Source: Bradyrhizobium guangdongense (GTDB lineage Bacteria > Pseudomonadota > Alphaproteobacteria > Rhizobiales > Xanthobacteraceae). Taken from it: 64,000 nucleotides of DNA. Shown here one piece after another: positions 8,107-16,493 of the stretch. The DNA lies in NCBI RefSeq assembly GCF_004114975.1, contig NZ_CP030051.1, positions 806,001-870,000 on the forward strand, given 5' to 3'. Position 1 is the first letter of the stretch, and each line of letters starts with the position of its first letter. The position numbers and the translations under genes are program-made. The notes below the pieces were generated by a model that was given only the letters and a program-made list of their open reading frames with translations, did no database searches and was not told the origin of the DNA.

Positions 8107-8608
8107 GCTTTCTCCCCCGATCACGATGGACGCGGTCTATGCCGCGCCGGGCTATCTGTTCCGGCGCATGCAGCAGATCGCGGTCTCGATCTTCATGGAG
8201 GAGTGCAAGGCGTTCGACCTCACGCCGGTGCAATATGCGGCGCTGATCGCGATCCACACCCATCCCGGCATCGATGCGACGCGGCTCTCGGCCGTGATCG
8301 CCTTCGATCGCTCCACGCTCGGCAGTGTGATCGAGCGTCTCCAGGCCAAAAACTATATCGAACGCAAGCCGGCGGCCGAGGACAAGCGGATCAAGCTGCT
8401 CTATTTGACCAAATCGGGGGCTGCGATCCTGCGCGAGATCATTCCAGCGGTCGAACGCGCCCAGGCGCGCATGCTGGAGCCGCTCAGGCCTGCGGATCGC
8501 AAGGCGCTGATGGGGCTGATGGCGCAGCTCGTCGACCTCAACAACGAGGCCTCGCGCGTGCCGCTGCGGGCCGAGGATGCGCTGGAGCATCTGGGCAAGG
8601 CGGGGTGA
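8096..8608 (+). CDS. MarR-family transcriptional regulator of the gentisate cluster
   Basis: 170 aa from the ATG at 8096, inside the end of maiA (11-bp overlap); the frame is open further upstream but that part shadows maiA. The winged helix spans about residues 30-105: LTPVQYAALIAIHTHPGIDA, RLSAVIAFDRSTLGSVIERL, and the wing YIERKPAAEDKRIKLLYLTKSG. Such regulators usually repress aromatic catabolic genes until an aromatic acid or its CoA ester binds. Its position in the isomerase operon, together with the identical palindromic element at both minus-strand promoters of the cluster (7397 and 11522), argues that it controls all five genes. Confidence 0.88.
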   Translation: MPSKLSPPITMDAVYAAPGYLFRRMQQIAVSIFMEECKAFDLTPVQYAALIAIHTHPGIDATRLSAVIAFDRSTLGSVIERLQAKNYIERKPAAEDKRIKLLYLTKSGAAILREIIPAVERAQARMLEPLRPADRKALMGLMAQLVDLNNEASRVPLRAEDALEHLGKAG

Positions 8609-8645
8609 AGGGGGAAGTGGGGCGGTGCTGTCGCCTTTATCTCCG

Positions 8646-8753
8646 CTGTCGTTCCCCGCGAAAGGGGGGAATCCAGTACGCGGCGGCTTCTCGGCTCAAT
8701 CACACCCGCCTCTGGAATACTGGATCGCCCGGTTGAAGCCGGGCAATGACAGC
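8646..8753. repeat. dispersed GC-rich palindromic repeat
   Basis: The outer arms CTGTCGTTCCCCGCG and CCGGGCAATGACAG, and the inner arms AATCCAGTA and TGGAATACTGGAT, make a long cruciform between the convergent marR and CoA-ligase genes. The same family, with motifs CATTGCCCGCGAAAGCGGGCAATCC and TACTGGAT split by spacers, recurs at 46171-46278. It is a probable termination or boundary element. Confidence 0.6.
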
Positions 8754-8758
8754 GGTGG

Positions 8759-10372
8759 TCACATCCGCAGCAGCGCCTGCCGGTCGATCTTCCCTGTGCC
8801 GGTCTTCGGCAACTCGTCGATGAAGATCACTTCGCGCGGATATTTGTAGGGCAGCAGCTTGCCCTTCACGTAGTCCTGTAACCGTCGCGTCGCCTCGCTC
8901 TGATCCGTGGCACGGTTGTTCATCACCACCACCGCCTTTAGCGTCATGCGACGATCCGGCAGCTCGGCGGCAAATACCGCGCATTCGCGGATGTCGGGGT
9001 GATCGGCGAGGCACAGTTCGACCTCGAGCGGGTAGACCCACTGGCCCGAGATCTTGATGAGATCATCGGCCCGGCCGCGGAAGAAGTGGAAGCCGTCGCT
9101 GTCGCGGACGAAACGGTCGCCGGTGTAGATCCAGCCCGCCTCGCGGATTGTCTCGGCGGATTTGTCGGGCCGGTTCCAGTACAGGGGCGTGTTGGAATCG
9201 CCGCGCACCCACAAGATTCCCTCTTCGTTGTCGCCGACCTCGTTTCCTTCCTTGTCGCGCAGCGCGACCTCGTAGCCGGGCACGCGCAGGCCGGCGGCGC
9301 CGAGTTTCTTCTGCCCGGGGCTATTGCTGAGATAGATGTGCAGCACTTCGGTCGAGCCGAGTCCTTCGACGATCTCGAGCCCGGTCAGCGCCTTCCAGCC
9401 GTTGAAGACTTCCGCCGACAGTACTTCGGCGGCTGAGAGCGCCATGCGCAGCGACGAGAAGTCAGTCCTGGCTGCGCCATCGGCCTTGGTCAACGAGGTG
9501 TAGAGCGTCGGCAGGCCGAAGAAGACCGTCGGCCTGTACTGCTCGATCGCCGCAAAGATCACTGCCGGCTTCGGCTGACCCGGCAGCAGCAACGTCGCGG
9601 CACCTGCCGAGAACGGGAAGGTGACGGAATTGCCGAAGCCATAGGCGAAGAAGATCTTCGGCACCGAGAAGCAGATATCATCCGGCGTCAGCTTCAGCAC
9701 ATTCTGCGCAAAGGCGGCCTCGCTATAGGCCATGTCGTGCTGGAGATGCACGATGCCCTTGGGCCGGCCGGTCGAGCCGGACGAGTACATCCAGAACGCC
9801 ATCTCGTTGCGATGCGTCGCCGCTTCCGCCAGCTCGGCGGGGAATTGCGAAAGCCACTCCGCGGCAGCGATCGCGTTCGGTACGGCGTGATCGGCGACCG
9901 TGCCATTCGCGACGATCAGCGTGCGCAGCTCCGTGTCCTTGCAGGCCTCGGCATTGAACCGCATGCAGAACTCGGCATCCGCGACCGCTACCGCCGCACC
10001 GGAATCGGCAAGATAAAACTGCAGGAGATCCGGCGGCGTCAGCGTATTGATCAGCAGCGGCACGAAGCCGGCGCGCACCGCGCCGAAGAAGGCGGCGGGA
10101 TAGGCCGGCGTGTCGTCCAGGAACAGCAGCACACGGTCGCCGCGCTTCAGGCCGAGCGATGCAAAGCCGTTGCCCCAGCGGCAAGCCTCCGCGCAGAGCT
10201 CGGCATAGGTCCGCGTGCCCACCGGGCCAATCAACGCGAGCTTGTCGCCGCGCCCCTTGGCGAGGTTGTCGAACAGCACGCGGCTGGCGTTATAAGTTTC
10301 CGCAACGGCAAAGCCGATCTCGCGGGCGCCCGCGCTGTTGGCGGGCACCATGTCGCGTATTTGGTTGCTCAT
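8759..10372 (-). CDS. aryl-CoA ligase (benzoate/salicylate-CoA ligase family)
   Basis: 537 aa ANL-superfamily enzyme. The AMP-binding P-loop WMYSSGSTGRPKG is at residues 194-206 and is followed by the GLGSTEVLH adenylate motif, YTGDRF, the hinge GRADDLIKISGQWVYPLEVE and the C-terminal catalytic lysine in PKTGTGKID. Overall it resembles benzoate-CoA ligases (BadA/BclA). It would activate an aromatic acid with ATP and CoA in the cytoplasm. Its ATG overlaps the stop of the upstream monooxygenase gene by 4 bp, so the two are translationally coupled. With that hydroxylase and gentisate dioxygenase nearby, salicylate (as in the Streptomyces Sdg pathway) is the most likely substrate; anthranilate or benzoate are alternatives. 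Confidence 0.85.
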   Translation of the reverse strand: MSNQIRDMVPANSAGAREIGFAVAETYNASRVLFDNLAKGRGDKLALIGPVGTRTYAELCAEACRWGNGFASLGLKRGDRVLLFLDDTPAYPAAFFGAVRAGFVPLLINTLTPPDLLQFYLADSGAAVAVADAEFCMRFNAEACKDTELRTLIVANGTVADHAVPNAIAAAEWLSQFPAELAEAATHRNEMAFWMYSSGSTGRPKGIVHLQHDMAYSEAAFAQNVLKLTPDDICFSVPKIFFAYGFGNSVTFPFSAGAATLLLPGQPKPAVIFAAIEQYRPTVFFGLPTLYTSLTKADGAARTDFSSLRMALSAAEVLSAEVFNGWKALTGLEIVEGLGSTEVLHIYLSNSPGQKKLGAAGLRVPGYEVALRDKEGNEVGDNEEGILWVRGDSNTPLYWNRPDKSAETIREAGWIYTGDRFVRDSDGFHFFRGRADDLIKISGQWVYPLEVELCLADHPDIRECAVFAAELPDRRMTLKAVVVMNNRATDQSEATRRLQDYVKGKLLPYKYPREVIFIDELPKTGTGKIDRQALLRM

Positions 10373-11508
10373 GCCGCGTCTCCGGCGTTCTTCGCGGCCT
10401 CGTAGCGGGCCATGAAGGCCGGCGACATCGCGCGCAGCCGCGAATCGTCGATCCGACCGGAGCGCGTGATGTAGCTGTAGGCAAAATCCATCAGGCCGAG
10501 CTGCATGTGCTGGGCAAAGTGCTCGTACCAGAACGCGCTGGTGCGGGCCGCATTGACGAGCTTCTGTACCACCGGCTTGCGCGCGGCTTGATAGCGGTGC
10601 AGCGCAGTCGCCAGATGCGCATCGGATTCGAGCGCCTTGACCAGCGCGATCGCGTCCTCGATCGCGAGCCGCGTGCCCGAGCCGATCGAGAAATGCGCCG
10701 AGTGCAGCGCATCGCCGATCAACACCATGTTCTTGAACGACCAGTGCTCATTCCACACCCAGGGGAAATTGCGCCAGACCGATTTGTTCGAGACCAGGCA
10801 ATGGCCACCGAGCGTGTCGGCGAACACCTCCTCGCACACGCCTTTGGACTGCTCGACGTCCTTGTAGGCGAAACCATAGGCCTGCCAGGTCGCATGGTCG
10901 CATTCGACCAGGAAGGTGCTCATGGTCGGCGAGTAGCGATAGTGATGGGCGTTGAAGGCGCCCCGGTCAGTCTTCACAAAAGTCTGCGACAGCGTGTCGA
11001 AGCGTTTCGAGGTGCCGTACCAGACGAACTTGTTGGAGGAGTAGGACAGCGAGGTGCCGAAGTCGCCTTCGAAGGTACGACGGACCAGCGAGTTGAGCCC
11101 ATCGGCGGCGACGATCAAATCGTGACCATTGAGCTGGTCGATGGCCTGGATCTGGGTGTCGAACCGCGGGATGACGCCGACCGCGAGCGCGCGCTGCTGC
11201 AGGAACTGCAACAACTCGAGCCGGCCGATCGAGGAGAAACCCACGCCGTCGATGGCGACGCTGTCGCCGCCGAGGTTCAACGTGATGTTCTGCCAGCTCT
11301 CCATATGCGGCGCGATCGCGTCGACCGTCTCGGGGTCGTCGGCGCGCAGGAATTCCAGGGCCTGGTCGGAGAATACGACGCCAAAGCCCCAGGTCGCGTC
11401 GGCCGGGTTCTGTTCGAACAGGTCGACCTGATCCTCGGGGTGACGCTTCTTCCAGAGATAGGCGAAGTAGAGCCCGCCGGGCCCCCCACCAATCACGGCG
11501 ATCCGCAA
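10369..11508 (-). CDS. FAD monooxygenase, salicylyl-CoA 5-hydroxylase-like (SdgC type)
   Basis: 379 aa flavoprotein. The FAD Rossmann motif is MRIAVIGGGPGGLYFAYLWK, and the second FAD motif is LIGDALHSAHFSIGSGTRLAIEDA near residues 279-302. It matches the family shared by salicylyl-CoA 5-hydroxylase and the N-terminal half of 2-aminobenzoyl-CoA monooxygenase/reductase. Only the monooxygenase half is present, with no fused reductase domain, which favours the SdgC-type reaction: salicylyl-CoA to gentisyl-CoA. It is the first gene of a two-gene operon with the CoA ligase (4-bp overlap). The promoter carries the element shared with gtdA. The thioesterase step to free gentisate has no obvious gene here. 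Confidence 0.8.
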   Translation of the reverse strand: MRIAVIGGGPGGLYFAYLWKKRHPEDQVDLFEQNPADATWGFGVVFSDQALEFLRADDPETVDAIAPHMESWQNITLNLGGDSVAIDGVGFSSIGRLELLQFLQQRALAVGVIPRFDTQIQAIDQLNGHDLIVAADGLNSLVRRTFEGDFGTSLSYSSNKFVWYGTSKRFDTLSQTFVKTDRGAFNAHHYRYSPTMSTFLVECDHATWQAYGFAYKDVEQSKGVCEEVFADTLGGHCLVSNKSVWRNFPWVWNEHWSFKNMVLIGDALHSAHFSIGSGTRLAIEDAIALVKALESDAHLATALHRYQAARKPVVQKLVNAARTSAFWYEHFAQHMQLGLMDFAYSYITRSGRIDDSRLRAMSPAFMARYEAAKNAGDAA

Positions 11509-11521
11509 CGTCTGCCTCCCT

Positions 11522-11544
11522 AATTGACAGTATACTTACTATCT
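11522..11544 (-). promoter_or_regulatory. second copy of the probable MarR operator
   Basis: The block at 11524-11539 reads TTGACAGTATACTTAC on the plus strand, identical to 7397-7412; AATT before it and TATCT after it also match apart from one base. It lies 16-36 bp upstream of the monooxygenase start. Read towards that gene it contains TATACT as a -10, with no strong -35. Identity at two promoters of one pathway makes this a good regulator-binding candidate. Confidence 0.65.
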
Positions 11545-11698
11545 CAGGGTAGACTAATGGGCTCCGGCTTCCCACGCCAGCGGAATTATCGCTAAGGCGA
11601 GGTGCACCGCAGCACAGCCGCGGACACCGGCTTTCCACGTGTCCGAAACCGTCAGGTGGGAATCATAGCCAAACCACGCCGGCTTGACCACTCGCGCG

Positions 11699-11914
11699 TC
11701 AAACGCAGCGCTTCACGTAGACGCCGTTCACCAGCACCCGCGTGCAGCGGACGACCGGCACGGGGTGGCGGACCACGACGGCGCCGTTCGGCCCGGCGCA
11801 ACCGGCGCGATAGACGCCGCGGGTACACACCACCGCATGGGCATCGGAGGACTCGAACGTCAGGGATACCCCGAACGCGATAAGCGCAGAAGCAACCAGC
11901 AGCAATGAACGCAT
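11699..11914 (-). CDS. small exported hypothetical protein
   Basis: 71 aa. MRSLLLVASALIAFGVSLTF is a signal-peptide-like start, cleaved near SDAHA. The short mature part VVCTRGVYRAGCAGPNGAVV carries cysteines at four places (VCTRG, AGCAG, VRCTR, KRC) and so could form two disulfides in the periplasm. I do not recognise a named domain, but I recall such small proteins as common in Bradyrhizobium. A GGAGGAC ribosome-binding site precedes the ATG. It stands alone between the aromatic cluster and the Cys-rich protein gene. Confidence 0.7.
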   Translation of the reverse strand: MRSLLLVASALIAFGVSLTFESSDAHAVVCTRGVYRAGCAGPNGAVVVRHPVPVVRCTRVLVNGVYVKRCV

Positions 11915-12023
11915 AGTGTCCTCCCGGTCTTGACGTGATTGAAATCGGACGTCGCAAAAGGTTGGTCGCGGCAGGCGCGCGAAAATTCATTTGCGCGCGC
12001 CGTTCACACTTGCGTTGGACGCG

Positions 12024-12896
12024 TCATCGCGCAGCAAACGGCGCCAGCACATCCTTGCAAGCGGGCGACAGCGCCGCTGCGTTGCTGGCGATGCACTGCA
12101 CGATGCGGCCACCGCCTGGAGCGACTCCGGCGCAGAGCGAGCGGATATCGGCGCTGCAGGCGGAGCGCACGATGAACAGCTCTTCGCGCGGCCGCAGCGG
12201 GCGGAGAACGATCACGGCAGGCGCGGCCGCCGGAGCCGCTCCTGCGGCCGGTGCAGCCGCCGCTGCTGGTGCTGCGGCCGCCGCCCCGCCACCCGCCGCA
12301 GCCGTCAGGGCCTTCTCGCAAGCCGGCGAGACCTTGGCTTTGTTCTTCTCCAGGCACTCGAGCGCGGGCGCGCCGCCCGGCGGCACGCTGGCGCACACCT
12401 TGGGATAATCTGCGCGGCAGGCGCTCTTGACCGCGGCAACCTCTGCGCTGCTCGGCTTGGCTGCGGCGGCTTTCGGAGCGGCGCTGGCGGCCGGCTTCGC
12501 CGCGGGAGCGGCCGCGGGCGCCGCTTCAGTTTTTGCGGGTTCTGATTTGGGAGGTTCAGGCTTCGGCGGTTCAGACTTGACCGGTTCAGATTTGGCAGGT
12601 TCGGGTTTGGCCGGCGCCGCTTCGGTCTTCGGTGCTGCGGCCGGCTCGACGGCGCGGACCGCACTCTGGCACCCCGCTGACAGGCTCGACATGTGGCTCT
12701 GCAAGCACTGATACGCTTCGACCCCGCCGGGCGTCACGCTGGCGCAATGCGCCATGAAGTCCGAGCGGCATGCGGAGCGGATGGCGCTCTTCTGAGCCTC
12801 GGTCGGCGCTTGCGCGACTGCGCTTGTTGCAGTTGCGAAGAGTGCTGCGGCGAGCAACGCGTGACGCCTTGATGCATGTTTCAACATGTTGAACAT
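12024..12896 (-). CDS. exported protein with three GLG1-like cysteine-rich modules
   Basis: 290 aa. A signal peptide ends near SAVAQA (about residue 29). Three modules follow, each with four cysteines in identical spacing C-x7-C-x12-C-x11-C, starting SAC, with PGG after the second Cys and S-P/A-x-C at the end: about residues 42-80, 158-196 and 247-285. The linkers are low complexity, rich in Ala, Pro, Lys and Glu (repeated KSEP/KPEP) or in Ala. The module pattern resembles the 'cysteine rich repeat' of eukaryotic Golgi protein GLG1 (PF00839-type). It is presumably periplasmic or surface-exposed with two disulfides per module. Its function is unknown. Confidence 0.8.
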   Translation of the reverse strand: MFNMLKHASRRHALLAAALFATATSAVAQAPTEAQKSAIRSACRSDFMAHCASVTPGGVEAYQCLQSHMSSLSAGCQSAVRAVEPAAAPKTEAAPAKPEPAKSEPVKSEPPKPEPPKSEPAKTEAAPAAAPAAKPAASAAPKAAAAKPSSAEVAAVKSACRADYPKVCASVPPGGAPALECLEKNKAKVSPACEKALTAAAGGGAAAAAPAAAAAPAAGAAPAAAPAVIVLRPLRPREELFIVRSACSADIRSLCAGVAPGGGRIVQCIASNAAALSPACKDVLAPFAAR

Positions 12897-13046
12897 TTGA
12901 ATGAATCCTGCCCTGTCGGGAACGCCGACGCATTATTAAAAGGGATGCAAGCAATCTCGCGGGCGATGCCGCACACGACATCCTTGGTCGCTTTCGCCAC
13001 CACCGCAAATAGATCATACGCGCAGAATTACGACGTAACCAGATCG

Positions 13047-14048
13047 TCAGAGCCTGACCATGCGCTTGCCGCGGTTCTCGCCGGCGAGCAATCCGATCAG
13101 TGCCTTCGGCGTGTTCTGAAGGCCATCGATAATGTCTTCCTGCACCTTCAGCTTGCCGGACTTCACCCAGGCCTGGAGATCGGCGAGTGCGCGCTGACTG
13201 TCCTTCATGTAGTCCATCACGATGAAGCCCTGCATCACGAGCCGCTTCACCACGATCAGGCCGGGCACGCCGCGCGGACCGTGCGCCGACGGCGTGCCGT
13301 CATATTGCGAGATCGCGCCGCAACAGGCGATGCGGCCGTAATTATTCATCTGCGGAAGACAGGCTTCGAGGATGTCGCCGCCGACATTGTCGAAATAGAC
13401 GTCGATGCCTTTCGGAGCCGCGGCGCGCAACGCCTTGAACACCGCGCCGTCCTTGTAGTCGACGGCCGCATCGAAGCCGAGTTCGGAGGTCAGCCAGTTG
13501 CATTTGTCCGCGCCGCCGGCGATGCCGATGACGCGACATCCCTTGATCTTGGCGATCTGCCCAACGATCGAGCCGACCGAGCCCGCGGCCGCCGAGACCA
13601 CGACCGTCTCGCCCTCCTTCGGCTTGCCAATCTCGAGCAGGCCGAAATAGGCCGTGAGGCCGGCGATGCCGAACACGCTGAGCAGATGCGTCATCGGCTC
13701 GAGCTTCGGCATCTTCGTCAAATGTTTTGCCGGCACCGCGGCATATTCCTGCCAGCCGGTGTCACCGAACACGAGGTCGCCGGGCACAAGCCCCTCGGCC
13801 TTGGAGCTGATCACCTCGGCGATGGCACCGCCAGCCATCACGCTGTTGGCCTCGACGGCCGAGCGATAGGTTGCCCCGTGCATCCAGGCGCGGTTGGCGG
13901 CATCGAGCGAGATGTAGCATACGCGCAGCAGGGCTTCGCCGTCCTTCGGCTCCGGCACTGCGCTCTCCACCATCTTGAAATGCTCGGGCCCGAGCTTGCC
14001 GCTGGGTTTTTCCACCAGAAGAATTTGACGATTGACGTCGGTGGTCAT
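13047..14048 (-). CDS. NADP-dependent medium-chain oxidoreductase (CurA/YfmJ-like)
   Basis: 333 aa from the ATG at 14048, chosen because GAGGGG precedes it and homologues start near MTTDVNRQ. The frame is open 76 codons upstream but without family similarity. The GroES-like N-terminal half is followed by the nucleotide-binding motif VVSAAAGSVGSIVGQIAKIKG at about residues 150-170; there are no structural-zinc cysteines, as in the leukotriene-B4 dehydrogenase/curcumin reductase branch. It would reduce an enone or quinone C=C bond using NADPH in the cytoplasm. It is monocistronic and divergent from the symporter gene at 14256. Confidence 0.88.
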   Translation of the reverse strand: MTTDVNRQILLVEKPSGKLGPEHFKMVESAVPEPKDGEALLRVCYISLDAANRAWMHGATYRSAVEANSVMAGGAIAEVISSKAEGLVPGDLVFGDTGWQEYAAVPAKHLTKMPKLEPMTHLLSVFGIAGLTAYFGLLEIGKPKEGETVVVSAAAGSVGSIVGQIAKIKGCRVIGIAGGADKCNWLTSELGFDAAVDYKDGAVFKALRAAAPKGIDVYFDNVGGDILEACLPQMNNYGRIACCGAISQYDGTPSAHGPRGVPGLIVVKRLVMQGFIVMDYMKDSQRALADLQAWVKSGKLKVQEDIIDGLQNTPKALIGLLAGENRGKRMVRL

Positions 14049-14255
14049 GGCGTTTCCCCTCATTGCCTGGCGATTATTGATGCAGGTGACGCAAAGAAAG
14101 CGTGCAGACTGCATCGTTGTGCGTTGCACGAAGGCTAGATCGCCGCGTTCCCCGGCACAACGGGAACATCCGGCCAACGCCGCCACACGCAAAGCGTGTT
14201 GCGTCGCTCTGACATCTGCGACATCATGAAGCGCCGGTGTACGTGGGGGTAAGCG

Positions 14256-15551
14256 ATGTCGAACAGGTTCACGCAATACATTCTAGGCGCGATGGTGCTC
14301 GGCATCATCATGGGCTCGGCGATCTACAATTTCCTGCCCGATACCCGCGCCGAGTGGGCCTCCGCCATCAACCTGATCGCCATGATGTTCCTCCGCCTGA
14401 TCAAGATGATCATCGCGCCGCTGGTGTTCGCCACCCTGGTCGGCGGCATCGCGCATATGGGCTCGGGTGCCAAGCTTGGCCGCATCTTCGCCAAGACCAT
14501 GGGCTGGTTCATCAGCGCCTCCTTCGTGTCGCTGATGCTGGGCCTGATCATGGTCAATCTGCTGCAGCCCGGCGCGAACTTCCCGGGCACGCTGCCTGCG
14601 GCGGGGCAATCGACCGGGCTGCCGGTCTCCGCCTTCTCGATCGAGAAATTCCTGACCCATCTTATCCCGACCTCGATTGCGGACGCGATGGCGCAGAACG
14701 AGATCCTGCAGATCGTGATCTTCGCCGTGTTCTTCTCGGTGGCGATGGGTGCATTGCCCGAGCGCTCCAAGCCGATCCTGGCCCTGATCGACGATATCAG
14801 CCACATCATGCTGAAGGTGACCAGCTATGTGATGCTGTTCGCGCCTCTCGCGGTGTGGGCCGCCATCACCGCGACCGTGGCCAAGAACGGCCTGCTGGTG
14901 CTCTGGAAGCTCGTCGTGTTCATGGGCGGCTTCTATCTCTCGCTGTTCCTCCTCTGGGGCATCCTGGTGATCGTCGGCTTCATCGTGATCGGGCCGCGTT
15001 ACAGCCATCTGCTGCGGTTGATCCGTGAGCCGCTGATGATCGCATTCTCCACCGCGAGCTCGGAAGCGGCTTACCCGAAGACGCTGGAAGGGCTCAACCG
15101 CTTCGGAGCCTCATCGCGGATCTCGAGCTTCGTGCTGCCGCTCGGCTATTCCTTCAATCTCGACGGCACGATGATGTACTGCACGTTCGCCAGTATCTTC
15201 ATCGCGCAGAGCTACCACATCGACATGCCGCTCGGCACGCAGCTGGCGCTGCTCGCGACCTTGATGATCACCTCGAAGGGCGTCGCCGGCGTGCCGCGCG
15301 CCTCCCTCGTCGTGATCGCCTCGACGCTGGCGCAGTTCAACATCCCCGAGGCGGGCCTGCTCATGATCATGGGCATCGATACGTTCCTCGACATGGGCCG
15401 CAGCGCCACCAATGTGATCGGCAACACGCTGGCGACCTCGGTGGTAGCGAAGTGGGAGGGCGAGCTCGGGCCCGAGCATGCGATGGGAGCGAGTGATGTC
15501 GTGCCCGGCGACATGGTGCCGGGCGAAGTGCCCGCGATGGCCGGCCATTGA
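14256..15551 (+). CDS. dicarboxylate/amino acid:cation symporter (DAACS family)
   Basis: 431 aa inner-membrane protein of the GltP/DctA fold with 8 helices and two hairpins. Visible landmarks are the serine-rich hairpin AFSTASSEAAYP, the NMDGT equivalent NLDGTMMY, the second hairpin TSKGVAGVPRAS, and the substrate-binding helix DMGRSATNVIGN, where Asp and Arg contact dicarboxylate or glutamate. It is preceded by a weak ribosome-binding site. A glutamate-type periplasmic binding protein is encoded 12 bp downstream, an unusual partner for a secondary transporter. Confidence 0.9.
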   Translation: MSNRFTQYILGAMVLGIIMGSAIYNFLPDTRAEWASAINLIAMMFLRLIKMIIAPLVFATLVGGIAHMGSGAKLGRIFAKTMGWFISASFVSLMLGLIMVNLLQPGANFPGTLPAAGQSTGLPVSAFSIEKFLTHLIPTSIADAMAQNEILQIVIFAVFFSVAMGALPERSKPILALIDDISHIMLKVTSYVMLFAPLAVWAAITATVAKNGLLVLWKLVVFMGGFYLSLFLLWGILVIVGFIVIGPRYSHLLRLIREPLMIAFSTASSEAAYPKTLEGLNRFGASSRISSFVLPLGYSFNLDGTMMYCTFASIFIAQSYHIDMPLGTQLALLATLMITSKGVAGVPRASLVVIASTLAQFNIPEAGLLMIMGIDTFLDMGRSATNVIGNTLATSVVAKWEGELGPEHAMGASDVVPGDMVPGEVPAMAGH

Positions 15552-15563
15552 CGGGAGTGCGTC

Positions 15564-16484
15564 ATGCGCCCTTTGACGGCGATTTCGAGCGGCCTGTTGC
15601 TGGCAGCGTGCCTGCTGGCGACGGACGCTTTGGCCCAGACCGGCGGCAACGAGGCGCTTAGCCCGACGCTGTCAGCCATCAAGAACGCGCACACCGTGCG
15701 GCTCGGCTACCGCGAAAGCTCGCCGCCGTTCTCCTTCCTCGATCAGGCGAACAGGCCGATCGGTTACAGCCTCGAACTCTGCGAGGCGATCGTCGAGGAG
15801 ATTGGCGCCGAGGTCGACGATCCCAATCTCAGAATCGATTATGTCAAGGTCACCTCGGACGACCGTATCGACGCGCTGCTCCAGAACAAGATCGATCTGG
15901 AGTGCGGCTCGACCACGGCCAACTCCGAGCGTGGCAAGCGCGTCGCCTTCTCGCCGCTGATGTTCGTCGCCGGCACCAAGCTGATGGTGCCGAAGGCCTC
16001 CAGCGTCCAGCAGCTGAGCGATCTGAAGGGCAAGACCATCGTGGTGACGAAGGGCACCACCAACGAGCAGGCGATCCGGGCCGCCGACCAGAAGTTCTCG
16101 CTCGGACTGACCATCGTCGTCGGCGCGGATCACGAGCAGTCGTACCAGATGCTGGTCGACGGCAAGGCCGATGCGTTCGCGACCGATGACATCCTGCTCT
16201 CGGGCCTGATCGTCCGCCACAAGGCGCAGGACAAGTTTCGCGTCACCGGCGATTATCTGTCCTACGACCCCTACGGCATCATGTTCCGCAAGGGCGAGCC
16301 GCAACTCTCCGCCGTGGTCGAACGCGCCTTCCGCAAGCTCGGCTCCAACCACGATTTCGTGCCGCTCTACAACAAATGGTTCATGGCGCGGATGCCGACC
16401 GGCGAGCGGATGAACGTGCCGATCTCGCTGCAACTGGAAGAAGCCTTCAAGGCGATGGACGATTCCGCGAGCGCGAACAACTAG
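15564..16484 (+). CDS. glutamate/aspartate-type periplasmic binding protein (SBP_bac_3)
   Basis: 306 aa. The signal peptide ends ATDALA before QTGGNEALSP. The mature start IKNAHTVRLGYRESSPPFSFLDQANRPIGYSLELC is typical of family-3 amino acid binding proteins (GltI/AatJ-like). FECG-like LECGSTTANSERGKRVAFSPLMFVAGTKLMV continues the family signature. No ABC permease or ATPase gene follows; instead the gene shares a transcript with the DAACS symporter (12-bp gap). It may feed that symporter, act as a sensor, or serve an importer encoded elsewhere. A bipartite repeat follows. Confidence 0.88.
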   Translation: MRPLTAISSGLLLAACLLATDALAQTGGNEALSPTLSAIKNAHTVRLGYRESSPPFSFLDQANRPIGYSLELCEAIVEEIGAEVDDPNLRIDYVKVTSDDRIDALLQNKIDLECGSTTANSERGKRVAFSPLMFVAGTKLMVPKASSVQQLSDLKGKTIVVTKGTTNEQAIRAADQKFSLGLTIVVGADHEQSYQMLVDGKADAFATDDILLSGLIVRHKAQDKFRVTGDYLSYDPYGIMFRKGEPQLSAVVERAFRKLGSNHDFVPLYNKWFMARMPTGERMNVPISLQLEEAFKAMDDSASANN

Positions 16485-16493
16485 CTCTTACTT

